Below are positions 1-7,483 of a stretch of DNA of 12,134 nt, in pieces. The notes beneath the pieces are model-generated. The model was not told where the DNA came from, made no database searches, and saw only the letters and a list, made by a program, of their open reading frames with translations. This DNA comes from an uncultured Oscillospiraceae bacterium (GTDB lineage: Bacteria; Bacillota; Clostridia; Oscillospirales; Acutalibacteraceae). Position numbers and translations under genes: made by a program. The stretch's first letter is position 1, and every line of letters begins with the position of its first letter. The stretch covers positions 1-12,134 of the forward strand of contig CABQCM010000009.1 of the NCBI GenBank assembly GCA_902462665.1. Reading direction: 5' to 3'.

Positions 1-209
1 GCTATACCTTTGAGCAGCTAACCGCCGCACCGGAAGAGCATCCCGATTGGATGGCGCTGCTGCGAGAGACCGACATTTTGGTGGACGGTCCCTTTGTGCT
101 TGCGGAAAAATCCTTGTCTTTGCGCTTTCGTGGCTCGAAAAACCAGCGTATCATCGATGTGCCCCGCTCTTTGGAGGAACAGAGAGTTGCTCTGCTCGAT
201 TTGGAGTGA
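1..209 (+). CDS. nrdG: Anaerobic ribonucleotide reductase activating protein NrdG, C-terminal part
   Basis: The frame starting at base 3 is open to a TGA at 207-209 and gives the last 68 residues of a protein whose start lies left of the window. Residues read YTFEQL at the edge, then TDILVDGPF, then FRGSKNQRIIDVPRSL. These are the conserved C-terminal blocks of NrdG (the YTGYTFEEL, LVDGxF and FRGSxNQRxID signatures). NrdG is a cytoplasmic radical SAM activase that installs the glycyl radical on the class III reductase NrdD; its CxxxCxxC cluster would lie upstream and is not visible. Only 32 bases and no terminator separate it from the next gene, so co-transcription is likely. It points to an anaerobic host. 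No start codon falls inside the window, so it is easily missed. Confidence 0.9.
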   Translation, partial: YTFEQLTAAPEEHPDWMALLRETDILVDGPFVLAEKSLSLRFRGSKNQRIIDVPRSLEEQRVALLDLE

Positions 210-241
210 GTCTGTGTTGCATCAAGAGAGGAGATGGTTGT

Positions 242-1663
242 ATGAAACCAAAGCACTTCTCCCCGTCTTCCACACAGGACGCCAGTGTCCCTTCGCCAAC
301 CGATGATCCCGTGGCTGTTTCCGATGGGTTATCGGCAGAATCCTCCGCTGTGTGCAAACCGCGGCGAATGAGCAAAACGGCGTGGATGGCTATCTGCCCG
401 ATCCTGGCCGCTGCGCTGATCGCCGGATACATCCTGTTCCCCCGCAGCCCTGACCCCGGGAAACGTCCTTGGGACTGTCCCTATCAGGCCGCTCCGACTT
501 ATACGATCACGAATCCAAACACTCTTCCTTTTGTCATTTCGCGCGAGATCATCGCGCAGCTTCCTATTGCGCCGGGCGTCTCCCCCAATCCCCCTTCCGC
601 CGAACATGCCGTTGTCCAAATATCAGAATCACCGCCGGTTATTGACCATCCCTTTTTGGACGATATTCGTTACGTCAATGGCCGTTTTTATGCCTGTGTC
701 GTGACTGGTTACGATCCCAAATATACCCATAGCGACTGCGGCGCCTATCATGCAGAGGACGCTTGGGTAAAGGTATGGTATGAGGTTGATGTTCCCAACG
801 GGCGGCTTGCTTCCTCCCCCGAAGATACCGAGCCTGGAAATTATTCGTCGTATTATATTTTCGACGAGGGCTGCTACTCACACCAGGGCAGCGTATACAA
901 CGGCTATTATATCGAATCCGCGCTGGATGAAGCCGAGGTCACGCTCTGCCGTTACGATGCCGCGCCCGGCAAAAACGAATTCATTTTTATCGATCGGGAA
1001 TATCATTCTGGGAGCGTTCAGGCCGCCAGCGACTCGTATGTGGTTTATCATGCGCTCAAGCGCGGCAACACCGAACAAGACGTCGAGCACAGCTACCGTG
1101 TGGTTGACCTAAAAAAAAGAGCGGTTGTCTTCACCCTAGCGGATGAGATAGACGGTCAAGATATCGTTCCGTTGTTTTTGTATGAGAACAAAATCTTTTA
1201 CCAACATCATCCCCGCTCCGGCCACGGTTTTTCCATTGCTGCAATCGACATTGCCTCCGGCCAGGTCGTACACCAACAGCCGGATGTTTTTGAGCCCTAT
1301 TTGGAAGCGATGTCGCAAAAGGGAGATATCGCCACGTTGGAAGCGGGCAACATTCTTTACGTCGCCAATTTAGCGCAAGACGGCCTCTTTGTCCCGTTGG
1401 AGCTTGCAACGGAATCCGACGGGTACGAACGCGCCTGGCTGCAGCCGGGTGCAATTTCCGAACGTGAAATTTTATTTACTGCGGGTTACCGGCAAGGGGA
1501 AGCGGACGACGCAAGCAGAAAAAGTATCCTTTATCGCTACAGCATGGAAACCGGCGAGCTTTCTAAAGTATGGGAAACGCAGGACAGCACGAAAAAGCTT
1601 CTTTATGCCGGAGGACTATGTCTGGCGCTTACTTCAGGCGAATTACGCTGTGTCTGCTATTGA
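242..1663 (+). CDS. Membrane-anchored hypothetical protein with extracytoplasmic beta-rich domain
   Basis: This 473-residue protein is not recognised as a named family. The frame is open further upstream, overlapping nrdG, but ATG 242 is preferred because GAGAGGAG lies about 8 bases before it and follows the nrdG stop. Residues 1-43 are a polar, Ser/Pro-rich cytoplasmic tail. Residues about 46-66 (TAWMAICPILAAALIAGYIL) form a single transmembrane anchor preceded by Arg and Lys, which suggests an N-in topology. The rest, about 400 residues, would lie outside the cell. It is rich in aromatic and acidic residues with repeated short strands such as RFYACVV, SYVVYHAL, KIFYQHH, NILYVAN and SILYRYS, resembling a degenerate beta-propeller of the kind found in clostridial surface proteins. 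Several Cys residues could form disulfides. It lies between nrdG and an acetyltransferase, and neither neighbour hints at a function. The propeller fold is inference. Confidence 0.8.
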   Translation: MKPKHFSPSSTQDASVPSPTDDPVAVSDGLSAESSAVCKPRRMSKTAWMAICPILAAALIAGYILFPRSPDPGKRPWDCPYQAAPTYTITNPNTLPFVISREIIAQLPIAPGVSPNPPSAEHAVVQISESPPVIDHPFLDDIRYVNGRFYACVVTGYDPKYTHSDCGAYHAEDAWVKVWYEVDVPNGRLASSPEDTEPGNYSSYYIFDEGCYSHQGSVYNGYYIESALDEAEVTLCRYDAAPGKNEFIFIDREYHSGSVQAASDSYVVYHALKRGNTEQDVEHSYRVVDLKKRAVVFTLADEIDGQDIVPLFLYENKIFYQHHPRSGHGFSIAAIDIASGQVVHQQPDVFEPYLEAMSQKGDIATLEAGNILYVANLAQDGLFVPLELATESDGYERAWLQPGAISEREILFTAGYRQGEADDASRKSILYRYSMETGELSKVWETQDSTKKLLYAGGLCLALTSGELRCVCY

Positions 1664-1670
1664 CGCTTTA

Positions 1671-1680
1671 AGGAAAGGGG
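1671..1680 (+). promoter_or_regulatory. Ribosome binding site fixing the GTG start of the acetyltransferase
   Basis: AGGAAAGGGG lies 8 bases upstream of GTG 1689. The nearby ATG at 1693 is in another frame, and the longer in-frame opening runs back into the previous gene, so this site decides the start. Confidence 0.6.
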
Positions 1681-1688
1681 AAAACTCA

Positions 1689-2198
1689 GTGAATGCATCT
1701 ATCCGGCCGTTTCAAACCAAAGACCTGCCTTCCATGCTGCATATCTGGAACGAAGTTGTGCGGGATGGAATCGCCTTTCCGCAGGAAAACGAATTGAACG
1801 AACCGCAGGGCCTTGCTTTTTTTGCAGAGCAAAGCCACTGCGCTGTGGCAGAGGATATAAACGGCAGCATTTTGGGATTGTATATTCTTCATCCCAACAA
1901 CGTCGGCCGGTGCGGCCACATCTGCAATGCCAGCTATGCGGTCGATTCTCGCTGCCGAGGGTTGCACATTGGTGAAAAGCTGGTGCTCGACTGTATGGAG
2001 CAGGCGCGCCGGTGCGGCTTTCGCATTCTTCAGTTTAACGCCGTGGTTGCGACCAACCTGCACGCACGGCATTTGTACGAGCGGCTTGGGTTTCGTCAAC
2101 TGGGCGTCATTTCGGGAGGCTTTCGAACCAAAGACGGACGTTATGAGGATATCTGCCCCTATTACATTGAGCTTGTACCGCCGGACGAAACAAAATGA
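1689..2198 (+). CDS. GNAT family N-acetyltransferase
   Basis: This 169-residue single-domain protein of the GCN5-related N-acetyltransferase superfamily would transfer an acyl group from acyl-CoA to an amine. It opens with ASIRPFQTKDLPSMLHIWNE, the usual beta1-alpha1 of the fold. The acetyl-CoA binding motif A is YAVDSRCRGLHIGEKLVLDC (residues near 80-100), with the RGxxIG-type pyrophosphate loop. Motif B is NLHARHLYERLGF, where the Asn and Tyr are typical. The C-terminal strand has YYIEL. The substrate cannot be predicted. The GTG start is chosen from the ribosome site at 1671-1680; a longer reading would overlap the preceding gene. It follows that gene by 25 bases and is the last gene before the terminator at 2231-2283, so it closes the + strand transcription unit. 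Confidence 0.88.
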   Translation: MNASIRPFQTKDLPSMLHIWNEVVRDGIAFPQENELNEPQGLAFFAEQSHCAVAEDINGSILGLYILHPNNVGRCGHICNASYAVDSRCRGLHIGEKLVLDCMEQARRCGFRILQFNAVVATNLHARHLYERLGFRQLGVISGGFRTKDGRYEDICPYYIELVPPDETK

Positions 2199-2230
2199 CG
2201 CTGTCGGCGACCGGAATTCGTTTGATACCG

Positions 2231-2283
2231 AGAATGCAACACGTCCCCGATCGTTTTGATCGGGGACGTGTTGCATTCTTTTC
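2231..2283 (+). terminator. Intrinsic terminator between convergent operons
   Basis: Bases 2231-2252 and 2258-2279 are perfect reverse complements (22 bp) around a 5-base loop (GTTTT). On the + strand the stem is followed by a T-rich run (TTCTTTTC), so it terminates the GNAT transcript. The hairpin sits between the GNAT stop (2198) and the phosphopantetheinyl transferase stop (2302) on the other strand. It can therefore also act on the - strand transcript, although the bases beyond the stem on that side are not T-rich. Confidence 0.88.
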
Positions 2284-2301
2284 GTCAGAAATAGTATTGG
2301 A

Positions 2302-2994
2302 TCAAAGAGCCTCTAACAGTCTCTCATATTGCTCATACAGCTCGATTTCATCCATGATGCGAAAATCTATCTCCGCTCCCGGTTCCTGATGGCAGACCGA
2401 CAAACAATGCCCATCCAGCACCATACTCTCAAACACATAGTTTCGCTTTGCACAACCACCCACAAGCTGGATGGACGGCTCCAATCGAAATCCAAAGGAC
2501 GAAAACGGAATGAGCAGCCCTTTTCCCTCCGCCTTGGTGTAGCTCTCCTTGAGCGTCCACAGAGTGGTGAATGCTCGAGCCTGTTCTATCGCGGGCAGAG
2601 AGCGCAGGTATTCCGCCTCGGCAGGGGAAAAAAAGCGTTTGGCTACATCCTGGTTGCAGCGATCAATGCGCTCAACATCCACTCCAACTGGCCGCCGCCC
2701 CAGCGCAATGACAACATATTCTCCCGAATGAGACAGATTGAATTTAAAATGCCGGACGTTGCGCAGATAGGGACGGCCATAGGGATTGCGGTCAATGACC
2801 ATTTGCTCCGGACGAAGGCCCAGCTTGCGTATCGCAGCCCGGCGAATGAGAAGCTCGGCAACAAGGCTCCGCTTGCGGTCTTTCGTTCGGTGAAACCGCG
2901 CAATTTTTGCCCGGCGTTCCAACGAAATCCACTCCAGGGCCCGCTCAGGCGGCCCGGTATTTTTCGAAAGCCGAACCAGTTGCACCTCAATCAT
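2302..2994 (-). CDS. Sfp-type 4'-phosphopantetheinyl transferase
   Basis: This 230-residue cytoplasmic enzyme converts apo-ACP to holo-ACP by moving phosphopantetheine from CoA to the conserved serine. All family motifs are present: FNLSHSG (His89, CoA phosphate contact), GVDVERI (Asp106 and Glu108, Mg2+ ligands) and WTLKESYTKAEGKGL (Glu150 and Lys154). The spacing and numbering follow Bacillus Sfp closely, and the length is normal for the Sfp class, twice that of AcpS. ATG 2994 is preferred over the in-frame ATG 3003, because the GTGAGG ribosome site ends about 10 bases before 2994 but only 1 base before 3003. It is the last gene of the operon, about 150 bases after the ketosynthase, and is the obvious activator of the two ACPs at 11442 and 5369. 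A dedicated Sfp enzyme beside FAS-like genes argues for specialised rather than housekeeping lipid synthesis. Confidence 0.94.
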   Translation of the reverse strand: MIEVQLVRLSKNTGPPERALEWISLERRAKIARFHRTKDRKRSLVAELLIRRAAIRKLGLRPEQMVIDRNPYGRPYLRNVRHFKFNLSHSGEYVVIALGRRPVGVDVERIDRCNQDVAKRFFSPAEAEYLRSLPAIEQARAFTTLWTLKESYTKAEGKGLLIPFSSFGFRLEPSIQLVGGCAKRNYVFESMVLDGHCLSVCHQEPGAEIDFRIMDEIELYEQYERLLEAL

Positions 2995-3147
2995 AAAAAA
3001 CATACCTCACAACAAACGCAGTACAGTTTAAAAAATGGAATGGCGCAGCACCCGGCTGTCTGTACCGGCGCACTACAAAATTCGATCCCTTTTCAAAAAT
3101 ATTCGCCGTGCTGTCCATCCATTCCCGTTTTCGCTTCGTATCACAAC

Positions 3148-4380
3148 TTATTCCTCCCATCGCCGAAAGGCAAGGCAAGCGTTATGACCGCCAAAGCCGA
3201 GCGACTGGGACAGCGCCAGCGTCATATTTCCTTTTCTCGCCACGCCGGGAATATAATCGAGGTCGCAGTCAGGATCCTGTTGCGTCAGCCCAACGGTGGG
3301 CGGCATCACGCCATGCCGCAGCGCTAGCACTGACGCTGCGGCCTCGGCTGCTCCAGCTGCGCCCATCATATGCCCGGTCATGGATTTGATGGAGCTGACC
3401 GACAGCTTTTTGGCCTGTGAGCCAAATGCTCGTTTGAGAGCAAGGGTTTCCACCGCATCGTTTCGGGGCGTTCCCGTGCCATGAGCGTTGAAATAAATCT
3501 GGCTGGCTGGAATATCCATAAAATTTTCCATGGTCATAACAATTGCGCGCGCACTCTCGCCAGCGTCGGGCAGCGGCGCTGTCATGTGGTAAGCGTCGCA
3601 GGTATTGCCATAACCGACGATTTCGGCATAAACGGCCGCGTCTCGCGCGCAGGCATGCTCCCGTTCCTCTAAAAGAAGGGCGGCTGCCCCTTCCCCCATA
3701 ACAAAGCCGTCCCTGCGCCGGTCAAATGGAAGGCAAGCCCGGTTCGGGTCGCTTTGCAGCGAGAGCGCGCCGCAATTGGTGAATCCCGCCATGATCAGAG
3801 GGTCAATCCCCGCTTCCGCGCCGCCCGCGAGAATCGCGTCGGCATAGCCATGACCAATGGCCCGAAACGCCTCGCCGATGGCGTGGGAGGAGGTCGCGCA
3901 GGCGGTCACCACCGGCAGACAGGGGCCTTTCGCACCGGTTCGTATGGCGATCGCACCAGCCGCCATATTGGAAATAACCATGGGAATAAAATAGGGCGAT
4001 ACTCTGGAGCTTCCCCGTTCCAACAGAGTTTTGGCCCCTTGAAGAAAGGCCGACGCGCCGCCGATTCCCGAACCGAAGTAGACGCCCAGCCGCTGGGGCG
4101 ATACCTCGCCTGCAATCCCCGCGTCCGCAGCCGCCTGCATCGCGGCCGCCACCGCGTACTGCACATACCGCTCGGTTCGCCGCCGCTCTCCCACGTCAAA
4201 ATACTGCGCAGGGTCAAAATCCTTGACCTCGGCGGCCACGCGTACCTCTTCCCTGCTCGCGTCGTATCGAGTGATAGGCCCGATGCCGCACGTGCCCGCC
4301 AGCAGGCTGTTCCAAAACTCCTTCACGGTATTGCCGATCGGGGAAACAATTCCTAGCCCTGTAACCACGACCCGACGCAT
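3148..4380 (-). CDS. fabF: Beta-ketoacyl-ACP synthase II-like (FabF/KAS II)
   Basis: This 410-residue thiolase-fold condensing enzyme performs decarboxylative Claisen condensation of malonyl-ACP with an acyl primer. The start MRRVVVTGLG is typical and is preceded by GAGAGGAG. The catalytic triad is intact: Cys161 in VTACATSSHAIGE, His300 in NAHGTGTPRND and His337 in KSMTGHMMGAAGA. The gating loop GFGGHN is at 395-400, and FDRRRDGFVMGEG is at 219-231. Length and motifs fit FabF rather than a chain-length-factor homologue, because the nucleophile is present. No partner KSbeta is seen. It follows fabK by 72 bases and precedes the phosphopantetheinyl transferase. It could be housekeeping fabF, but its placement in an operon with radical SAM genes and a dedicated PPTase, without fabD, fabG or acc genes in view, suggests a pathway-specific synthase. 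Confidence 0.95.
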   Translation of the reverse strand: MRRVVVTGLGIVSPIGNTVKEFWNSLLAGTCGIGPITRYDASREEVRVAAEVKDFDPAQYFDVGERRRTERYVQYAVAAAMQAAADAGIAGEVSPQRLGVYFGSGIGGASAFLQGAKTLLERGSSRVSPYFIPMVISNMAAGAIAIRTGAKGPCLPVVTACATSSHAIGEAFRAIGHGYADAILAGGAEAGIDPLIMAGFTNCGALSLQSDPNRACLPFDRRRDGFVMGEGAAALLLEEREHACARDAAVYAEIVGYGNTCDAYHMTAPLPDAGESARAIVMTMENFMDIPASQIYFNAHGTGTPRNDAVETLALKRAFGSQAKKLSVSSIKSMTGHMMGAAGAAEAAASVLALRHGVMPPTVGLTQQDPDCDLDYIPGVARKGNMTLALSQSLGFGGHNACLAFRRWEE

Positions 4381-4452
4381 TTGTATTCTCCTCTCTTTCC
4401 ATGGTTCATAAGATGGCTGGCAATTTTAAAACTTCTGTGCTAAAACGGATCG

Positions 4453-5379
4453 TTATGGCAGACGCTGGGCGCCATATTCCAGTTCTTTTTGCGCCTGTTC
4501 TGCAATCTCGCGGACGATTGCGGCCGCCGGCATACGCCGATGCACCAACCCGGCCGACTGCCCGGCCAGAAACCATCCCTCGTTTTCATCCCCGTCCTCG
4601 ACGGCGCGGCGTAAAGCGCCGGTGGGATAAAACGACTGTCCGCTGCGCTCTTGACGCATCAGACGGCCGGTGAGCGGGGATTTCAGGCTGCGTACCGATT
4701 GGCCGGTCCAGCGCCCGGTCACCACCGTGCCCGTATCGTTGGCGCGAAGCACTCGATCGGTATAGGAAGGATGCACCCCGCATTCCACAGCGGTCAAAAA
4801 ACGCGTTCCGATTTGTACCCCCTGCGCTCCCAGCAGCAAAGCGGCGGCCATGCCCCGTCCGTCGGCAATTCCCCCTGCGGCGACAACCGGAATGCTCACT
4901 GCGTCGCACACCTGAGGAACCAAGCACATGGTGGAGATATCTCCCACATGGCCGCCGGCCTCTGCGCCCTCGGCAATCACGGCGCAGGCTCCCTCCCGCT
5001 CCATCCAGCGCGCAAGGCTGACCGACGCGACGACGGGAACGACCTTGATTTTTGCCGCAAGCCACTGTTCCATGTACTCCGCCGGGCTACCCGCCCCGGT
5101 CGTGACCACCGGCACCCGCTCCTCGACTACCAGCCGCGCCGCCGGTTTCGCCAAGGGACTTTGCAGCATTAAATTCACGCCAAACGGGCGCTTTGTCATC
5201 GCGCGAGTGCGGCGGATTTCATTTCGCAACATCTCAAGGCTGTCGGTAACCCCGCTAAGAATGCCCAATCCTCCCGCGTTGGAAACGGCCGCCGCGAGCG
5301 GTGCGCGAGAAATCCAGGCCATTGCACCCTGAAGAATAGGATAGGTCACGCCCAGCAAAGCGGTCAGCTTATTGCTCAT
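4453..5379 (-). CDS. fabK: FMN-dependent enoyl-ACP reductase II (FabK-like)
   Basis: This 308-residue flavoprotein of the FabK/nitronate monooxygenase TIM-barrel family would reduce trans-2-enoyl-ACP. Visible motifs are PILQGAMAWIS (15-24), NAGGLGILSG (34-43), TTGAGSP (93-99), AEGAEAGGHVG (136-146) and VVAAGGIADGRGMAAAL with GAQGVQIGTRF (165-194). His144 in the AGGH motif falls at the position of the active-site His of pneumococcal FabK. ATG 5379 is chosen because MSNKLTALLG matches the family start; it lies inside the end of the ACP frame, giving an 11-base overlap (ATGAGCAATAA) that implies translational coupling. A frame extending to 5400 is less likely. A nitronate monooxygenase role is the alternative, but the coupling to an ACP and the nearby ketosynthase strongly favour acyl-chain reduction. 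Confidence 0.92.
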   Translation of the reverse strand: MSNKLTALLGVTYPILQGAMAWISRAPLAAAVSNAGGLGILSGVTDSLEMLRNEIRRTRAMTKRPFGVNLMLQSPLAKPAARLVVEERVPVVTTGAGSPAEYMEQWLAAKIKVVPVVASVSLARWMEREGACAVIAEGAEAGGHVGDISTMCLVPQVCDAVSIPVVAAGGIADGRGMAAALLLGAQGVQIGTRFLTAVECGVHPSYTDRVLRANDTGTVVTGRWTGQSVRSLKSPLTGRLMRQERSGQSFYPTGALRRAVEDGDENEGWFLAGQSAGLVHRRMPAAAIVREIAEQAQKELEYGAQRLP

Positions 5380-5596
5380 GTCCCACCGCCTGCTCCACAA
5401 CGGTCAACAGCTCGGCTACGGTCGCCACACGACGACGCAGGTTCAGTTTGACAGAGAACTCGTCCTCCAGCGCCATGAGAATATCCACCGCATCGAGGGA
5501 ATCGATTCCCAGCTCTTCCATGCGGCTGCCGGCCGTCACGGACGATGGGGCAATGCCCTTTTGCGCTGCGATAATGCGTGCAATGGTTTCCAACAT
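5369..5596 (-). CDS. Acyl carrier protein with its own internal start
   Basis: Initiation at the internal ATG 5596 gives a free 75-residue ACP, the normal length for the family. MLETIARIIAAQKG is helix 1, and EELGIDSLDAVDILMALEDE holds the DSL motif (Ser33) and recognition helix II. It is in the same frame as the upstream dehydratase with no stop between, so it can be read as a fusion domain or as its own gene. The perfect ribosome site before ATG 5596 favours a separate product. After helix II the usual acidic stretch is replaced by LNLRRRVATV, making helix III basic. It would carry the growing acyl chain for FabF, FabZ and FabK and be primed by the Sfp-type transferase at the end of the operon. 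Its stop overlaps the fabK start by 11 bases. Confidence 0.82.
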   Translation of the reverse strand: MLETIARIIAAQKGIAPSSVTAGSRMEELGIDSLDAVDILMALEDEFSVKLNLRRRVATVAELLTVVEQAVGHEQ

Positions 5597-6112
5597 ACAA
5601 CTGCTCCTTTCCTGACCGGCTCCCAAATTACAGATTGAGAATGCCCCCGTCTTGTTCGGAATTTTCATGATTTTCTTCTCTTCACCGGCTGCGGAATCAG
5701 GCTGCGAACGCCACGCCAGTTGCATCACAGCCTGAGCGCAAAGCCGGCGCTCCACCCACGCCTCGCATTGGGCGGTGTAAAAGGGGGGCAACTGCCGTGT
5801 CAAACGGCAACGTAGCAAAAGGGTTTCGCCTGGGACGACCGACTGCCGGAAAACCGCCTTTTCGATGCGCGCCAGATATGGGATTCCCGTTTTTTCGGCT
5901 ACCGGCAGAGCGCAGCAGGCCTGCGCCATGCATTCGCAGAGGATAACGCCGGGAACGATGGGACGGCCGGGAAAATGCCCCTGCAAAAACCATGCGTTTT
6001 CTCTAATTTTAAAACGAGCGTCCACCGTGCCGTCTTTTTGTACCGTCAGCTCGTCGAGCAGCAGCATTGCTTCGCGATGAGGCAGCTTTTGTTCCAGCTC
6101 GGTTCGATTCAT
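5369..6112 (-). CDS. fabZ: FabZ-like 3-hydroxyacyl-ACP dehydratase running in frame into an acyl carrier protein
   Basis: One open frame of 247 codons holds two domains. Residues 1 to about 138 are a complete hotdog-fold FabZ: PHREAMLLLD near residue 11, then FLQGHFPGRPIVPGVILCE, with catalytic His46 and Glu60 at the family's 14-residue spacing. It would dehydrate 3-hydroxyacyl-ACP to the enoyl-ACP used by the FabK encoded next. Residues about 139-172 are a low-complexity linker that looks like read-through of a former intergenic region. Residues 173-247 are an ACP with LGIDSL, where Ser205 takes the phosphopantetheine. The start at 6112 has AAAGGA about 8 bases upstream. A strong internal ribosome site and ATG at 5596 suggest the ACP is also, or only, made separately. 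Natural FabZ proteins usually end near 140-150 residues, so the fusion is unusual. Confidence 0.85.
   Translation of the reverse strand: MNRTELEQKLPHREAMLLLDELTVQKDGTVDARFKIRENAWFLQGHFPGRPIVPGVILCECMAQACCALPVAEKTGIPYLARIEKAVFRQSVVPGETLLLRCRLTRQLPPFYTAQCEAWVERRLCAQAVMQLAWRSQPDSAAGEEKKIMKIPNKTGAFSICNLGAGQERSSCMLETIARIIAAQKGIAPSSVTAGSRMEELGIDSLDAVDILMALEDEFSVKLNLRRRVATVAELLTVVEQAVGHEQ
5604..5610 (-). promoter_or_regulatory. Strong internal ribosome binding site in front of the ACP
   Basis: On the - strand AAAGGAG lies 7 bases before ATG 5596, inside the open frame that links the dehydratase to the ACP. Such a site has no purpose in a simple fusion protein and suggests independent ACP translation at higher level than the dehydratase. 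Confidence 0.72.
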
Positions 6113-6146
6113 TTGTTTTTCCTTTCGGAGTGTAATATTTCCAGCT

Positions 6147-7462
6147 TTACGGCATCGTATGGGAGCCGATGCACCATTTTTTCTTCAGCGGTGAAACGCC
6201 GCGAAACACCGATTCCATACATTCGACGCTAGCGTCTCCTTGGAAAAAGAGTCCGTCCTCGGTCAGCTCGTACGCATCCGGCGTCTCCCGCAACAAACCA
6301 CGGCGGGTCAAGCGGTCGATGACTTCAGTAAAAACAGCGGCGATCTCTTTTCCAAACGCCTGCCGGAAGCGGTCCTTGGACACACGGCCCCGGCGCAGCC
6401 CCATTGCCAGGGCGCGCTCGAGCAGCTGCGGATGCGTAATACGCTGGCTCATGCGTTCTACTGGAAGCTTTCCTTCCCGCACCGAACGGATGTAATCCTC
6501 CACCCGGCTTTCGTTTTGATAACAATATCCTCCCAGATAGCCGAAGCCGGATACTCCCAACGCCAAGTTGGGGCCATAGCCATCGTAGGTGTTCTCCCAA
6601 AAGCGTACCGTGCGGCCCTGTTTTCCGTATTCCTGTGCACTTTGCAAAGTGTAGCCCCGCGACAATAAATAACGATGCGCCATACGAAACAGCTCCAGGC
6701 ATTGCTCCTCATCCGGCAAGCGTTCCCCGCCGCTACGCGTCATATCACGGTACATTTTGGTGTAGGCGAACAGGGTCAGACGATAGAGCGAGATATGCCC
6801 CACGCCAAGATCCGCCGCCTGTTCCAGATCGCTGCGCAAATCGTCGCTTCCCATTTCCGGAAAGCCGTACATTAAGTCCAGCGACACATCGTCAAAACCG
6901 AGACGGCAGGCTTCCTTTAGCCATTTGGCGGCCTGTTCTGCGCGGCAGGCAATGTGCAATCGCCGGCGCATTGCGTCGCAAAAGGTCTGCACGCCGATGC
7001 TCACGCGACTTACGCCCGCAGCTTTTCGGCAGAGGTGTTGATCGGGTTGCATTCCAGCGTGATTTCGCACTCCCGCAGCCCAAAACAACGGCGAACCGCC
7101 GCAAGCAACCGCTCAAGCTGGCTCTCGGAAAATACGGTAGGCGTCCCTCCCCCGATGAGCACCGACCCCACCGGATGCCCCTGCAGGGAGGCGGCGGATG
7201 CATACCATGTAAGCTCCTGTAGCAGCGCCTGCAAATATTCCTCCAGCACCTCCCGGTTCCGGGGAACCGCAACGCGGTTGTAAACACAAAAATCGCACAG
7301 GCTGTCACAGAAGGGAACATGAATGTACACTGGCATCTCGGCCGGCGGCAGAGTGGGATGCTCAAAATAAGGCGGCGCGTCGAGCAGCAGGGCACGGGCA
7401 TCCTGTCTGGTGCGTCCGGCTTCAAACAAAGGATAGTTCATGACAGCGACTTCATAATGCAT
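6147..7462 (-). pseudogene. HemN-like radical SAM enzyme, split by a frameshift near 7010-7030
   Basis: Two overlapping frames together make one HemN/HemW/HutW-type radical SAM protein of about 440 residues. The first part (7462-7010, 150 residues) has CDSLCDFC (Cys52, 56, 59; CxxxCxxC for the [4Fe-4S]-SAM cluster), then SVLIGGGTPT and ITLECNP; it stops after EKLRA. The second part resumes in another frame with AAGVSRVSIGVQTF, then DDVSLDLMYGFP, WENTYDGYGPN and a C-terminal winged-helix-like region ending at 6147. In intact relatives ECNP, EKL and GVxRxSIGVQ lie in one frame. The start has AGGAGG 7 bases before ATG 7462. The extra Cys of true HemN (CxxxCxxCxC) is absent, so heme synthesis is unlikely; tailoring of an acyl or carrier-bound substrate fits the context. 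It is a pseudogene, a sequencing error or, less likely, a recoded gene. Confidence 0.82.
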
Positions 7463-7469
7463 TTGTTTT

Positions 7470-7475
7470 CCTCCT
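7470..7475 (-). promoter_or_regulatory. Consensus ribosome binding site of the HemN-like gene
   Basis: On the - strand a full AGGAGG lies 7 bases before ATG 7462, in the 21-base gap after the HAD stop. An intact strong start signal on a frameshifted gene suggests the damage is recent or an artefact. Confidence 0.65.
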
Positions 7476-7483
7476 GCCGCGTT

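Noticed and set aside
2329..3327. Long + strand open frame of 332 codons opposite the phosphopantetheinyl transferase
   Set aside because: The opposite strand carries all Sfp motifs, and this frame spans into the end of the ketosynthase gene with no domain or ribosome site; it is a shadow.
3754..4356. + strand open frame of 200 codons opposite the ketosynthase
   Set aside because: It mirrors the FabF coding sequence, which has an intact catalytic triad on the - strand; the Arg-rich translation is typical of antisense frames in GC-rich genes.
6147..7462. Calling the HemN-like gene coproporphyrinogen III dehydrogenase (heme synthesis)
   Set aside because: The fourth Cys of true HemN (CxxxCxxCxC) is missing and no other heme genes are nearby; the context is acyl-chain synthesis.
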